Source of the DNA: Pseudomonas sp. 8Z
Lineage (GTDB): Bacteria; Pseudomonadota; Gammaproteobacteria; Pseudomonadales; Pseudomonadaceae
DNA: 64,000 nucleotides
Direction of reading: 5' to 3'
NCBI RefSeq assembly: GCF_902506535.1
Contig: NZ_LR733827.1
Coordinates: 960,805-1,024,804 of the forward strand
This document shows positions 8,024-18,389 of the stretch, one piece after another (positions within the stretch are counted from its first letter, which is position 1; every line of letters begins with the position of its first letter). Under the pieces are notes generated by a model, which was not told the DNA's origin, did no database searches, and was given only the letters and a program-made list of their open reading frames with translations. The position numbers and the translations under genes are program-made.

Positions 8024-8866
8024 TTGGACACACCTGTCTTTCTCGCCGTCATCGCCGCCGCCGCTCTGCATGCCGGTTGGAACGCGATTCTCAAGGTCGG
8101 CCTCGACCGTTTTCTTACCGCCACGCTGATCCAGATAGGTGCGGGGTTAGTGGCGCTTTGTGCGCTGCCGTTGGTGGCCGTGCCGCAGGGGGCGGCCTGG
8201 CCGTGGATTGCGCTGTCGGCGCTGTTGCATGTCGGCTACAACATCTTTCTGGCTCGTGCTTATCAGTATGGCGATCTGGGTCAGGTCTATCCCATCGCCC
8301 GTGGCAGTTCGCCGTTGATGGTCGCACTGCTGGCATTACTGCTGGTGCATGACCCGCTCAGTAGTACGCAGCTCTTCGGCATTCTGGTGTTGGTGGCAGG
8401 CATCTGGCTGATGGCCCTGCGCGGCGGTCAGCACAGGGCGCCGCATCCTGCGATGCTGTTCTGCGCGGTGATGACGGCGCTGTTCATCGCCGGCTATACC
8501 CTGAGCGATGCCGTGGGCGCCCGCACCAACGGCGATGCGTTGAGCTATTCGTTGTGGTTGTTCAGCGTCAACGGTGTGGTGATGGCGGCGGTGTTGGCCG
8601 TCAGCCGTGGGCCGCGCGCCTTCCTCGCGCTGGGCCCGCACTGGCGTGGGGGATTGGCCGGTGGAGCGATGTCGATGGCGGCTTACAGCATCGTTATCTG
8701 GGCCATGACCCAAGCGCCGGTGGCGCTGGTGTCGGCGTTGCGTGAGACCAGTGTGGTGTTCGCTGTGTTGTTGGGGATGGTGTTGCTCAAGGAGAGGTTG
8801 CGGCCGATTCGTCTGGTGGCGTGCGCGGTGATCGCATCCGGCGTGGTGGTGATGAAATTGGCGTGA
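8024..8866 (+). CDS. EamA/DMT-superfamily transporter
   Basis: 280 residues, almost entirely hydrophobic, with about ten helices in two EamA repeats. The helix AAAALHAGWNAILK near the N-terminus and ARAYQYGDLGQVYPIARGSSPLM in the first repeat, then RETSVVFAVLLGMVLLKERL in the second, are typical of DMT permeases. The start is TTG with a GAGG some 9 bases upstream; no ATG exists before the first helix. Members export or import amino acids, nucleobases or other metabolites across the inner membrane; the substrate is not predictable. It appears to be a single-gene unit ended by a hairpin at 8881-8905. Confidence 0.87.
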   Translation: MDTPVFLAVIAAAALHAGWNAILKVGLDRFLTATLIQIGAGLVALCALPLVAVPQGAAWPWIALSALLHVGYNIFLARAYQYGDLGQVYPIARGSSPLMVALLALLLVHDPLSSTQLFGILVLVAGIWLMALRGGQHRAPHPAMLFCAVMTALFIAGYTLSDAVGARTNGDALSYSLWLFSVNGVVMAAVLAVSRGPRAFLALGPHWRGGLAGGAMSMAAYSIVIWAMTQAPVALVSALRETSVVFAVLLGMVLLKERLRPIRLVACAVIASGVVVMKLA

Positions 8867-8880
8867 GCGGTGGCACAGGT

Positions 8881-8905
8881 GTGGTGGGCTGAAGCCCACC
8901 CTACG
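8881..8905. repeat. REP-like hairpin after the EamA gene; rest of 8867-9193
   Basis: GGTGGGCT-gaa-GCCCACC is an almost perfect hairpin, 14 bp after the transporter stop. The same 25-base sequence recurs exactly at 11708-11732 after plsB. It may act as a terminator or mRNA 3' stabiliser; no T run follows, so it is not a classic intrinsic terminator. The remaining gap up to 9193 holds a GTAGGAGCGCAC fragment resembling other REP units here and otherwise nothing I can name; the plsB promoter must lie in it. Confidence 0.6.
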
Positions 8906-9193
8906 GCTGAAGCGGATCGCCCCCAGCCAGGCTGCAAGGACACCTGTAGGAGCGCACCCAGCAGCTCAGGAGGTGCGCCGTTCGACGGGAGCGGCCTGAC
9001 TCGGGCTTGCGTTCGGGAACCTGAAGCCGTTTTGCGGTTCAGTTATCGGGTAGGCGCGTTGCTTCGATCTTTCGTCATCTGCGTGGCGCATGCTGCCCGC
9101 CAACAGTGAGAGTTTTTTGCCCGCCAGGTGCGGCTTGCGGCACACTAGCGCCCTTTCCCGAGCCTGCGCTCGCTCAACTGCCCAAGAGTCCGT

Positions 9194-11677
9194 ATGACCC
9201 GCTCCCCTTTGCGCCGCATGGCCTTTAGTGCACTGCGCCGTCTGTTGTACCTCTGGGTACGCTCGGAAACCATCAACCAGTCCGCCTTCACGCTGAAGCT
9301 CGACCGCAGCAAGCCGGTGTTTTACGTGCTGCAGCAGCCCTCGATGAGCGATTTGGCAGTGCTCGACCGTGAGTGCAGCAAGTCCGGTCTGCCGCGCCCG
9401 GTGCTGCCGGTGGCAGTCGGTGAACACATGGAGCCTGCGGCATTCTTCTATCTGACGCCTGAGCCGGACTGGTTCGGCCGTCAGGACAAGCGCGGCATTT
9501 CACCGACGCTCGACCGCATCGTCAACGCCCTCGGCCAGCATGCCGTGGATGATGCGCAAATCATTCCGGTCAGTGTGTTCTGGGGGCAATCGCCGGATCG
9601 TGAAACCAGCCCCTGGAAGCTGCTGTTCGCCGATAGTTGGGCGGTGACCGGACGCCTGCGCCGCCTGGTGAGTATCCTGATTCTCGGGCGCAAGACCCGC
9701 GTGCAGTTCTCCACGCCGATTCACCTGCGCGAGCTGGTCGAACAGGACAAAGGCCAGGAGCGCACGCTGCGCATGGTGCACCGCATCCTACGTGTGCATT
9801 TTCGCAATCAGAAGGCCGCTGTCATCGGCCCGGACGTGTCGCACCGGCGCAATCTGGTCAAAGGGTTGGTGCACGCGCCACAGGTACGCCAGGCCATTGC
9901 CGAGCACACCGAGCGCGAGAAGGTCACCCAGGAAAAGGCCGAGGCGCAGGCGCTGCGCTTCGGCAATGAAATCGCCTCGGACTACACCTACACGGTGATC
10001 CGCTTCCTCGAACTGGTGCTTTCCTGGTTCTGGAACAAAATCTACGACGGCATCAAGGTGCACAACATCGAAGGTGTGCGCGACATCGCCCAGGGCCACG
10101 AGGTGATCTACGTGCCCTGCCACCGCAGCCATATCGACTACCTGCTGCTGTCCTACCTGCTGTTCCGTAATGGCCTGACGCCGCCGCATATTGCCGCCGG
10201 CATCAATCTCAACATGCCGGTGATCGGCGGCCTGCTGCGCCGTGGCGGCGCCTTCTTCATGCGCCGCACCTTCAAGGGCAACCCGCTGTATACGGCGGTG
10301 TTCAACGAGTACCTGCATACCCTGTTCAGCAAGGGCTTCCCGGTCGAGTATTTCGTCGAGGGCGGCCGCTCGCGCACCGGGCGCATGCTCAGGCCGAAGA
10401 CCGGCATGCTGGCCATCACCCTGCGTAGTTTTCTGCGTAGCAGCCGCCTGCCCATCGTCTTCGTGCCGGTGTACATCGGCTACGAGCGCGTGCTCGAAGG
10501 CCGCACCTACCTGGGCGAACTACGCGGCGCAAGCAAGAAGAAGGAGTCGATCTTCGATCTGTTCAAGGTGCTCGGCGCGCTCAAGCAGCGCTTCGGCCAG
10601 GTGTCGGTGAATTTCGGCGAGCCAATCAAACTCGGCGAGTTTCTCGACCAGCAGCAGCCGGACTGGCGCCAGCAGGAACTCGGCCCGCAGTACCGCCCGG
10701 CCTGGCTCCACGACACCACCAACCGCCTGGGCGAGCGCGTGGCGCGCCACCTCAACGAAGCGGCAGCGATCAATCCGGTCAATCTGGTGGCATTGGCGTT
10801 GCTCTCCACCAGCAAACTGGCCCTGGATGAACGCGCACTGACCCGTGTGCTCGACCTCTACCTGGCGCTGCTGCGCGCGGTGCCGTATTCGCCACACACG
10901 ACCCTGCCAGAGGGTGACGGTGCGGCGCTGATCGAGCACGTACAGGGCATGAATCTGCTCGCCGAACAGAAGGACGCGCTGGGCAAGATTCTCTATCTGG
11001 ACGAGCAGAACGCCGTCCTGATGACCTACTACCGCAACAACGTGCTGCACATCTTCGCCCTGCCGGCGCTGCTGGCGAGCTTCTTCCAGAGCAGCGCGCG
11101 GATCAGCCGCGAGCAGATCCTGCGCTTCACCGGCGCGCTGTATCCCTACCTGCAATCGGAGCTGTTCATCCGCTGGGAGCCGAGCGAGCTGGAAGGCGTG
11201 GTCGACCAATGGCTGGCGGCGTTCGTCGAGCAAGGCCTGCTCAAGGTCGAGGGCGACGTGTATGTGCGCCCGGCGCCCAGCTCGCGCCAGTTCGTGCTGC
11301 TGACCTTGCTGTCGCGCTCGGTGGCACAGACCCTGCAGCGCTTCTACATGGCCATTGCCCTGCTGCTCAATGCCGGGCAGAACGCGATCAGCGCCGAGGA
11401 GCTGGAAGACCTGTGCACGGTCATGGCTCAGCGCCTGTCGATCCTGCATGGCCTGAATGCACCGGAGTTCTTCGACAAGAGCCTGTTCCGCCACTTCATC
11501 CAGAGCCTGTTGGATCAAGGCGTACTGCGCCAGGACGAAGCGGGCAAACTCAGCCATCACCCACTGCTCAGCGAGCTGGCCGAGGGCGCGGCCAAGCGCG
11601 TGCTGCCGGCGGAGATTCGCCTGTCGATCCGCCAGGTGGCGCTCGATCGCAACGAGGACGAACCGGCTAGCGTATGA
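9194..11677 (+). CDS. plsB: Glycerol-3-phosphate O-acyltransferase PlsB
   Basis: 827 residues, close to the roughly 800 of E. coli PlsB. This inner-membrane enzyme transfers an acyl group to position 1 of sn-glycerol-3-phosphate, the first step of phospholipid synthesis. Seen: acyltransferase motif I as HRSHIDY with H310 and D315 (HX4D), then GGLLRRGGAFFMRRTF (motif II), FVEGGRSRTGRM around 388-397 (motif III) and VFVPVYIGYERV (motif IV). The long N- and C-terminal extensions outside the acyltransferase core mark PlsB rather than PlsC. It is monocistronic, followed by the hairpin repeat at 11708. Confidence 0.96.
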   Translation: MTRSPLRRMAFSALRRLLYLWVRSETINQSAFTLKLDRSKPVFYVLQQPSMSDLAVLDRECSKSGLPRPVLPVAVGEHMEPAAFFYLTPEPDWFGRQDKRGISPTLDRIVNALGQHAVDDAQIIPVSVFWGQSPDRETSPWKLLFADSWAVTGRLRRLVSILILGRKTRVQFSTPIHLRELVEQDKGQERTLRMVHRILRVHFRNQKAAVIGPDVSHRRNLVKGLVHAPQVRQAIAEHTEREKVTQEKAEAQALRFGNEIASDYTYTVIRFLELVLSWFWNKIYDGIKVHNIEGVRDIAQGHEVIYVPCHRSHIDYLLLSYLLFRNGLTPPHIAAGINLNMPVIGGLLRRGGAFFMRRTFKGNPLYTAVFNEYLHTLFSKGFPVEYFVEGGRSRTGRMLRPKTGMLAITLRSFLRSSRLPIVFVPVYIGYERVLEGRTYLGELRGASKKKESIFDLFKVLGALKQRFGQVSVNFGEPIKLGEFLDQQQPDWRQQELGPQYRPAWLHDTTNRLGERVARHLNEAAAINPVNLVALALLSTSKLALDERALTRVLDLYLALLRAVPYSPHTTLPEGDGAALIEHVQGMNLLAEQKDALGKILYLDEQNAVLMTYYRNNVLHIFALPALLASFFQSSARISREQILRFTGALYPYLQSELFIRWEPSELEGVVDQWLAAFVEQGLLKVEGDVYVRPAPSSRQFVLLTLLSRSVAQTLQRFYMAIALLLNAGQNAISAEELEDLCTVMAQRLSILHGLNAPEFFDKSLFRHFIQSLLDQGVLRQDEAGKLSHHPLLSELAEGAAKRVLPAEIRLSIRQVALDRNEDEPASV

Positions 11678-11707
11678 CGCGGGTGGGATTTAGCCCAGGC
11701 TGGCAGC

Positions 11708-11732
11708 GTGGTGGGCTGAAGCCCACCCTACG
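11708..11732. repeat. REP-like hairpin, second exact copy
   Basis: Identical over 25 bases to 8881-8905, including the GGTGGGCT/AGCCCACC stem. It lies 30 bp downstream of the plsB stop, the same placement as the first copy after its gene. Confidence 0.6.
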
Positions 11733-11905
11733 AAGCTCACAAAAACCGGCATCGGGAGCATACGCGGGAGCCGGCCAGTAACCGCTCACCCCGGAGGATG
11801 TCGCTTTTTACATCCACCATGGCGAAGGCTCGATACCATCAGACGAACCTGTCACGCGCGTGGCAGTCAGTCGCTAAGCCACACACCGGCAGGAGGCCAA
11901 TAGCA

Positions 11906-12619
11906 ATGATCGATTCCCTGATGCTCAGCGCCGCGCGCATCACCACCCTGGCGGCGGGCCAAACCCAGACCAACGCCAGCGGTTTTTTCTTCCAGCGCGA
12001 TGCTCGCCTGTTTCTGGTGACCAGCCGTCATGTCGTGCTCGACGAACCCAGCGGCCACCAGCCCGATAGCCTGCAAATCGAGTTGCATACCGATGCCGAC
12101 AATCTGGCCTGCACCGTCAGTTTCGCCATTCCGCTGTATGACGGCGTGCAGCAACTGTGGCGACAAGGCATGGATGGCGCGGGCGAGATCGATGTGGCGG
12201 TGATCGAACTGGATCAAACCGCCCTGCCCTATAACGGCGCCTACCAGGCCTTTACCCCGCGGCACCTGCTGCAAGCCGACGAGCATGTGGAGATCGGCTC
12301 GACGCTGCTGGTGGTCGGCTTCCCGCTGGGCTTCCAGGACACCCTGCACCGCATGCCGGTGGCGCGCCATGCCGGGCTGGCATCCTCTTTTGGCCTGCGT
12401 TTTCAGGGGCTAGGCTACTTTCTCACCGATGGCCGCACCCACCGTGGCCTCAGCGGTGCGCCGGTGGTCAGACGCACCAATAGTGCCGACGACCTGCCCT
12501 GGCGCCTACTCGGCATCCACTCCACGCGCCTGCTCGGCAATCGCGACGAAGATCAGGACGAAGCCCTGGGCCTGAACTGCACCTGGTACGCCGATATTCT
12601 GATGACGCTGACGGAGTAA
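11906..12619 (+). CDS. Trypsin-like serine protease domain protein
   Basis: 237 residues from the ATG at 11906, which has AGGAGG about 10 bases upstream; an ATG at 11798 is in frame but gives an atypical leader. A chymotrypsin-type triad is visible: H42 in LVTSRHVVL, D96 in GEIDVAVIEL and S183 in HRGLSGAPVV, with VVGFPLGFQD before it. Only the protease domain is present: no signal peptide, membrane helix or PDZ domain, so it is probably cytoplasmic and not DegP/DegS-like. The substrate is unknown. A REP pair follows 25 bp after the stop. Confidence 0.82.
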   Translation: MIDSLMLSAARITTLAAGQTQTNASGFFFQRDARLFLVTSRHVVLDEPSGHQPDSLQIELHTDADNLACTVSFAIPLYDGVQQLWRQGMDGAGEIDVAVIELDQTALPYNGAYQAFTPRHLLQADEHVEIGSTLLVVGFPLGFQDTLHRMPVARHAGLASSFGLRFQGLGYFLTDGRTHRGLSGAPVVRRTNSADDLPWRLLGIHSTRLLGNRDEDQDEALGLNCTWYADILMTLTE

Positions 12620-12643
12620 CCGTATGACCTCATGCCAAAGATG

Positions 12644-12703
12644 TCGCGGCTAAAGCCCCTCCCACAGGCACGGTGGGATCTGTGGGAGGGGCTTCAGCCG
12701 CGA
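12644..12703. repeat. REP pair (inverted 24-base units)
   Basis: TCGCGGCTAAAGCCCCTCC at 12644 on, and its near-exact inverted copy ending at 12703 (GGAGGGGCTTCAGCCGCGA), are separated by 12 bases. This is the paired arrangement of Pseudomonas REP elements, usually mobilised by a REP-associated tyrosine transposase elsewhere. Together with 12784-12844 and the terminator at 12881 it accounts for most of the 12620-12931 gap. Confidence 0.75.
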
Positions 12704-12783
12704 CTGGGTATGGGCATGCCCCCGGGTTGCGACTGGGCTACGGTACTTGCATGCAAGCCGGTGCCTTGGGGCTAACAAAAACA

Positions 12784-12844
12784 TCGCGGCTGAAGCCGCT
12801 CCTACAGGTCTTCCCCCGCCCCGTAGGAGCGGCTTTAGCCGCGA
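12784..12844. repeat. REP pair, second type
   Basis: TCGCGGCTGAAGCCGCTCC at 12784 and its inverted partner GTAGGAGCGGCTTTAGCCGC ending at 12844, 17 bases apart. Each arm is also a hairpin on its own (GCGGCT/AGCCGC). The unit resembles the one at 21540-21602, so one REP family is scattered across the segment. Confidence 0.75.
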
Positions 12845-12874
12845 AAGATTCAGGTCACGAATATCAGCCGCCCA

Positions 12875-12911
12875 ATAAAAAACCCGCCCTGCGCATCACG
12901 CAGGGCGGGTT
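12875..12911 (-). terminator. Intrinsic terminator of mqo
   Basis: On the minus strand a perfect 13-bp stem AACCCGCCCTGCG / CGCAGGGCGGGTT with a five-base loop is followed by a T run (TTTTTTATT, from 12880 down). It lies 20 bp past the mqo stop codon. Geometry is that of a strong rho-independent terminator; the stem may also stop transcription from the other side. Confidence 0.9.
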
Positions 12912-12931
12912 CTTGTACAGCGCCGGACGCC

Positions 12932-14539
12932 TTACAGGGTCACGGCTTTCGGCTCAGGCTCGGCGGCCACGTCTACGTCCGGGGCCACGTCGACGTGCAG
13001 CAGGCCAAGGCGCTCGCTGCTCCACTGACGGATGCGGTTGGTCAGTTCCAGGTCATCGTTCAGCTTCTGCCCATAGGACGGAATGATCTCCTTCAGGCGC
13101 GCCTGCCACTCGGGGGTGGCGACCTTGTCGGCGAAGGCCTTCTCGATCAGGTGCAGCATGATCGGTGCCGCGGTGGAGGCACCCGGCGAGGCGCCCAGCA
13201 GCGCGCTGAGGCTGCCGTCAGCGGAAGTCACCACTTCGGTGCCGAACTGCAGCACGCCACCCTTGACCGGGTCTTTCTTGATGATCTGTACGCGCTGGCC
13301 GGCGTTGATCAGCTCCCAGTCCTCGTCACGCGCCTGCGGGAAGTATTCGCGCAAGGATGCCATGCGCTCTTCCTGGCTCAACATCAGTTGGCCCATCAGG
13401 TAGGTGCTCAGCGACCAGTTGTCCATACCGGCGTTGACCATCGGCATAAAGTTGTCGGTGGTCATGGCGCTGAACATGTCCAGCAGCGAGCCGTTCTTGA
13501 GGAACTTGGTGGAGAAGGTGGCGAACGGGCCGAACAGCAGCACGGTTTCGCCATCAATCACGCGGGTGTCCAGGTGCGGCACGGACATGGGCGGCGAGCC
13601 GACCGAAGCCTTGCCGTAGACCTTGGCCAGGTGCTGGGCGACCACGTCCTGGTTGCGGGTCATGAGGAACTGGCCACCCACCGGGAAGCCAGCGTAGCCC
13701 TCGGCTTCTTCGATGCCGGATTTCTGCAGCAGCTTGAGCGCGCCACCACCGGCGCCGATGAAGACGAAACGTGCGTTGACGCTCTGCTCGGCGCCACCCT
13801 TGGCCAGGTCGGCCACGGTCACGCGCCAGGTGCCGTCATCATTGCGCTGCAGGTCACGCACCTCATGCTCCAGGTGCAGGCTGGCCTTGTCCTTGCCGAT
13901 CAGCGAGTCGGTCAACTGGCGGGTGATCTCACCGAAATTGACGTCGGTGCCGATGGCCATGCGGGTGGCTGCGATCTTCTGCTGCGGGTCACGGCCTTCC
14001 ATGATCAGCGGCACCCATTGGGCGATCTGCGCGGGATCCTCGCTGAACTCCATGCCACGGAACAGGTTACTGTGCTGCAGCGCAGTGTGGCGCTTGCGCA
14101 GGTATTCGACGTTGTCGTCACCCCAGACGAAGCTCATGTGCGGAGCATTGTTGATGAAGGTCTTGGGCTTGCTCAACACGTCGCGCTCGACCTGGGTGGC
14201 CCAGAACTGCTTGGAGATCTCGAACGACTCGTTGATGGCGATGGCCTTGCTGATGTCGATACCACCGTCGGCGGTTTCCGGCGTGTAGTTCAGCTCGCAG
14301 AAGGCCGAGTGACCGGTGCCGGCGTTGTTCCAGGCGTTGGAGCTCTCACCAGCAACGCGGTCGAGACGCTCGTAGATATCGATGCTCCAGTCCGGCTGCA
14401 GCTCGTTGAGGTAAGTGCCGAGGGTGGCGCTCATGACGCCGGCACCAATCAGTACGACGTCGACAGTTTTCTCGGGCTCCTGGGGTTTGGAGCAGCCGAT
14501 CACGCTGAGGCAGAGCAGCGTCAGCAGGGTTTTCTTCAT
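12932..14539 (-). CDS. mqo: Malate:quinone oxidoreductase
   Basis: 535 residues from the ATG at 14539. This FAD enzyme oxidises malate to oxaloacetate and passes electrons to the quinone pool, a membrane alternative to malate dehydrogenase in the TCA cycle. Seen: the FAD-binding strand VDVVLIGAGVMSATLG near residue 25, NAGTGHSAFCELNY, a second glycine cluster FIGAGGGAL, and the C-terminal LGASPGASTAAPIML block of Mqo. The start was set at MKKTLLTLLCLSVIGC because it makes a lipoprotein signal with Cys16; an in-frame start 12 codons earlier breaks this. Lipid anchoring is inferred. Single-gene unit with its own terminator. Confidence 0.95.
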   Translation of the reverse strand: MKKTLLTLLCLSVIGCSKPQEPEKTVDVVLIGAGVMSATLGTYLNELQPDWSIDIYERLDRVAGESSNAWNNAGTGHSAFCELNYTPETADGGIDISKAIAINESFEISKQFWATQVERDVLSKPKTFINNAPHMSFVWGDDNVEYLRKRHTALQHSNLFRGMEFSEDPAQIAQWVPLIMEGRDPQQKIAATRMAIGTDVNFGEITRQLTDSLIGKDKASLHLEHEVRDLQRNDDGTWRVTVADLAKGGAEQSVNARFVFIGAGGGALKLLQKSGIEEAEGYAGFPVGGQFLMTRNQDVVAQHLAKVYGKASVGSPPMSVPHLDTRVIDGETVLLFGPFATFSTKFLKNGSLLDMFSAMTTDNFMPMVNAGMDNWSLSTYLMGQLMLSQEERMASLREYFPQARDEDWELINAGQRVQIIKKDPVKGGVLQFGTEVVTSADGSLSALLGASPGASTAAPIMLHLIEKAFADKVATPEWQARLKEIIPSYGQKLNDDLELTNRIRQWSSERLGLLHVDVAPDVDVAAEPEPKAVTL

Positions 14540-14765
14540 GGGACAGTCCAGTGTTGTCGCACGGCGATAAGCCATGCAGGCAAGGTTTCAAGTAGCAGCC
14601 GTATGGGCCGCTCATGGGCGATAGCCGCAGGTCTGCGGCGCGGCGGGAGGAAGGGTGCTTCAGGCCTCTTGATGGGCGTACTCCAGCGCGCCGTGGGCTA
14701 GAGCAAGTTACGTGCCGCTGAAAGGTTTCAGCAGTAATAACGCGGCTTTCTGCCGCAGCCCCATG

Positions 14766-14790
14766 AAAATCTGGCGAGAACTCGCCAGAT
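14766..14790 (-). terminator. Probable terminator of the cysI-DUF934-cidAB operon
   Basis: A perfect 10-bp stem, ATCTGGCGAG at 14769-14778 and CTCGCCAGAT at 14781-14790, is followed on the minus strand by TTTTC. It lies about 40 bp beyond the cidB-like stop at 14832. The two-base loop is tight, so in practice the innermost pairs would open. The rest of 14540-14831 presumably holds the mqo promoter; I see no other feature. Confidence 0.7.
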
Positions 14791-14831
14791 CGCAGGGAAA
14801 CTAGCGCCAACACTGGCGGGATTCCGCCCGC

Positions 14832-15515
14832 TCAAGCCAGCAGCAGCGGCAAGAGCAACGCCGTAATGATCCCCAGCAGGCTCATGCCCAACGCCGCGAA
14901 GGCGCCGCACTCTTCACCTTCCTGCAGGGCGTGGGCGGTGCCGATGGCATGGGCGTTGATGCCGTAGCTCAGGCCGCGCGCAGCCGGATGCTCGACACCG
15001 GCCCAGCGCAGCAACAACGGCCCCAGCGCCGTGCCGATCACCCCGGTGAGCATCACCATCACCGCCGCCAGCGACGCCACGCCGCCGATCTGCTCGGCCA
15101 CCGGCATGGCAATGGGCATGGTGACGAACTTCGGCGCCAGGCTCATCACCACGCTCCAATCGGCGCCCAGTGCCCAGCCGATGGCCAGGGTCAGCGCCAC
15201 CGACAGCACACCGCCGGCACAGAGGGTGATCAGCACCGGCCAGAACAGTTGGCGAATACGCGCGATATTGTGCTGCAGCGGCACGGCCAGGACGATGGTG
15301 GCCGGCCCCAGCAGCCAGGCGATGGGCTCGGCGCCAGCGCGATAGGTGGCGTAGTCGACACCGCAGGCCAGCAGTGTGCTGACAATCAGCACCACGGACA
15401 CTAGCACCGGCTGCAACAGTAGCCAGCCGCTGCGCCGATAGAGCCAGGCGGCGATGAGAAAGGCCGCCAGGGTCAGGGCGATGGCGAACAACGGGTGCTG
15501 AGTCAGCACGCTCAT
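14832..15515 (-). CDS. LrgB/CidB-family membrane protein
   Basis: 227 residues from the ATG at 15515 (MSVLTQHPLFAIAL); an upstream in-frame start would run further into the previous gene. Strongly hydrophobic with about seven helices and the family blocks LAPKFVTMPIAMPVAEQIGG and SYGINAHAIGTA. LrgB/CidB proteins work with a small holin-like LrgA/CidA partner and have been linked to murein hydrolase control, programmed lysis and, in plants and some bacteria, glycolate/pyruvate transport. Its start overlaps the stop of the cidA-like gene as ATGA, so the pair is translationally coupled, last in an operon headed by cysI. Confidence 0.88.
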   Translation of the reverse strand: MSVLTQHPLFAIALTLAAFLIAAWLYRRSGWLLLQPVLVSVVLIVSTLLACGVDYATYRAGAEPIAWLLGPATIVLAVPLQHNIARIRQLFWPVLITLCAGGVLSVALTLAIGWALGADWSVVMSLAPKFVTMPIAMPVAEQIGGVASLAAVMVMLTGVIGTALGPLLLRWAGVEHPAARGLSYGINAHAIGTAHALQEGEECGAFAALGMSLLGIITALLLPLLLA

Positions 15516-15868
15516 CGCTTGCGCTCCTGACGGCGGATCAAGGTTTGCAGCAACCAACCGCAGAACGGCACGGTGATCAGCAGCGACAGCACCAGCGCGG
15601 TGGCGATCACCGGCAGCTCGGCGAGCAGCAGGTCACCGCTGGTCATGATGCCCGAGGCTGGCACGGCCAGCAGCAGCGGCAGGAATGGCAACAAACCGCC
15701 CGCTGCCTGTTGCAACGGCTCGGGCACGGCGCCGCGCCACATCAGCCACACCGACAGCAGCAACAGACCGATGATGGCAGCCGGCAGCATGGGCAACAGC
15801 CAGTGATTGAGCACGACACCCGCGAGCTGCAGCAGCACCAGCCAGAACAGGCCGCGCAGCAGCGTCAT
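15512..15868 (-). CDS. LrgA/CidA-family holin-like protein
   Basis: 118 residues with four predicted helices and the family pattern MTLLRGLFWLVLLQLAGVVL, then LLPMLPAAIIGLLLLSVWLMWRG and FLPLLLAVPASGIM. The polybasic C-terminus RRQERKR fits the cytoplasmic tail of LrgA proteins. ATGA overlaps connect it both to the upstream DUF934 gene and to the downstream lrgB-like gene. Lrg and Cid subtypes cannot be told apart from sequence alone. Placement directly behind sulfite reductase genes is unusual and discussed under findings. Confidence 0.88.
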   Translation of the reverse strand: MTLLRGLFWLVLLQLAGVVLNHWLLPMLPAAIIGLLLLSVWLMWRGAVPEPLQQAAGGLLPFLPLLLAVPASGIMTSGDLLLAELPVIATALVLSLLITVPFCGWLLQTLIRRQERKR

Positions 15869-16379
15869 AGCGACTCCTCACTGATGCGTCCGCGCCGAAA
15901 CAGGGGGCGCGGTTCGATGGCCGAGCGACCGTAGAGTACGCTCAGGCCAGCCAGCCCCTTGAGTGCATCCTCCACCGATTTGTCGGCGCGCACGGCAAAG
16001 GCATCGAAGCCGCACTGGCGCATATGCGCCAACTGGTCACGCAGCACATCGCCCACCGCACGCAACTCGCCGCGCCAACCCAGGCGGGTGCGCAGCAGGT
16101 AGGCCTGGCTGTAGCCACGGCCGTCGCGGAAGCTGGGAAAGTCAATGGCGATCAGCGGCAGGCTGGCGAGAAACGGCTGCAGCACTTGCGGCTCGTCATC
16201 CACCTGCAGCAGCAAGCCATCGGCGCTCAGCGCCCTGCCCTCCAGCACCTCGGCGGATTGCCGCTCGCGCCAGGCGGCCAGCGGCAGGATCAACGGCGCG
16301 CCGCTCTCTTCGTCCTGCAGTTGCCAGGGATCGTCGCTGACGATGCAGGCCTGGCCGTCGATCAGGCGTATCAGGTTGT

Positions 16380-16383
<4 letters not shown>
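15865..16383 (-). CDS. DUF934 protein (sulfite reductase-associated)
   Basis: 172 residues from the ATG at 16383, which overlaps the cysI stop as ATGA. Seen: IDFPSFRDGRGYSQAYLLR, GELRAVGDVLRDQLAHMRQCG and FDAFAVRADKS, the conserved core of DUF934. Proteins of this family are nearly always encoded next to cysI or nitrite/sulfite reductase genes and are thought to assist sulfate assimilation; no reaction has been assigned that I know of. No cofactor motif is evident. Only one cysteine (in MRQCGFD) is conserved-looking. Confidence 0.88.
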
Positions 16384-18047
<1,664 letters not shown>

Positions 18048-18389
18048 GCCGGCAGGCCTCCTGATCACGGGGAGCCGACTATGCCTGCCAGACGTGCACC
18101 GAAAACAGCGCCAGAAAAGCCTTAAAAAAGCGGATCAGATCGGTACGGCAGGGACCGCTGCAGCGCACTGATTGGCGTGGCGCGATGTCGCAGGGCGGCC
18201 TCTGTATCGCCAACCAGCAAAGCTACAGGCGCCAGACAGGGCGCGGCTTGGCGAGCTTCCTGACACCACCCCCTGCGCTTGCCTCAGCCATCTGATCTGC
18301 TTTTTTATCGAAAACCTGAGTCTGTTTTGCAAACAGCCCCACTCGGATCATGCCGCCAGCCTGAATAAATGCCTGATGAGGGCAACGCC
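18048..18389. other. Divergent promoter region between cysI and ccoG
   Basis: 342 bp with no convincing gene. It must hold both the cysI and ccoG promoters. I looked for a TTGAT-N4-ATCAA Anr/Fnr site, as often precedes cco genes, and did not find one. An in-frame ATG at 18369 precedes the chosen ccoG start but lacks a ribosome site. Confidence 0.5.

Noticed and set aside
10520..11560. A 346-codon minus-strand frame inside plsB
   Set aside because: Antisense shadow of a well-supported gene, biased to Gln/Ala/Arg/His and no family.
12995..14701. A 568-codon open frame on the plus strand opposite mqo
   Set aside because: It mirrors mqo on the other strand in GC-rich DNA; composition is Gly/Ala/Val/His/Gln-rich without a domain, and mqo is certain.
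18048..18389. Anr/Fnr box ahead of ccoG
   Set aside because: No TTGAT-N4-ATCAA or close variant was found in the gap.
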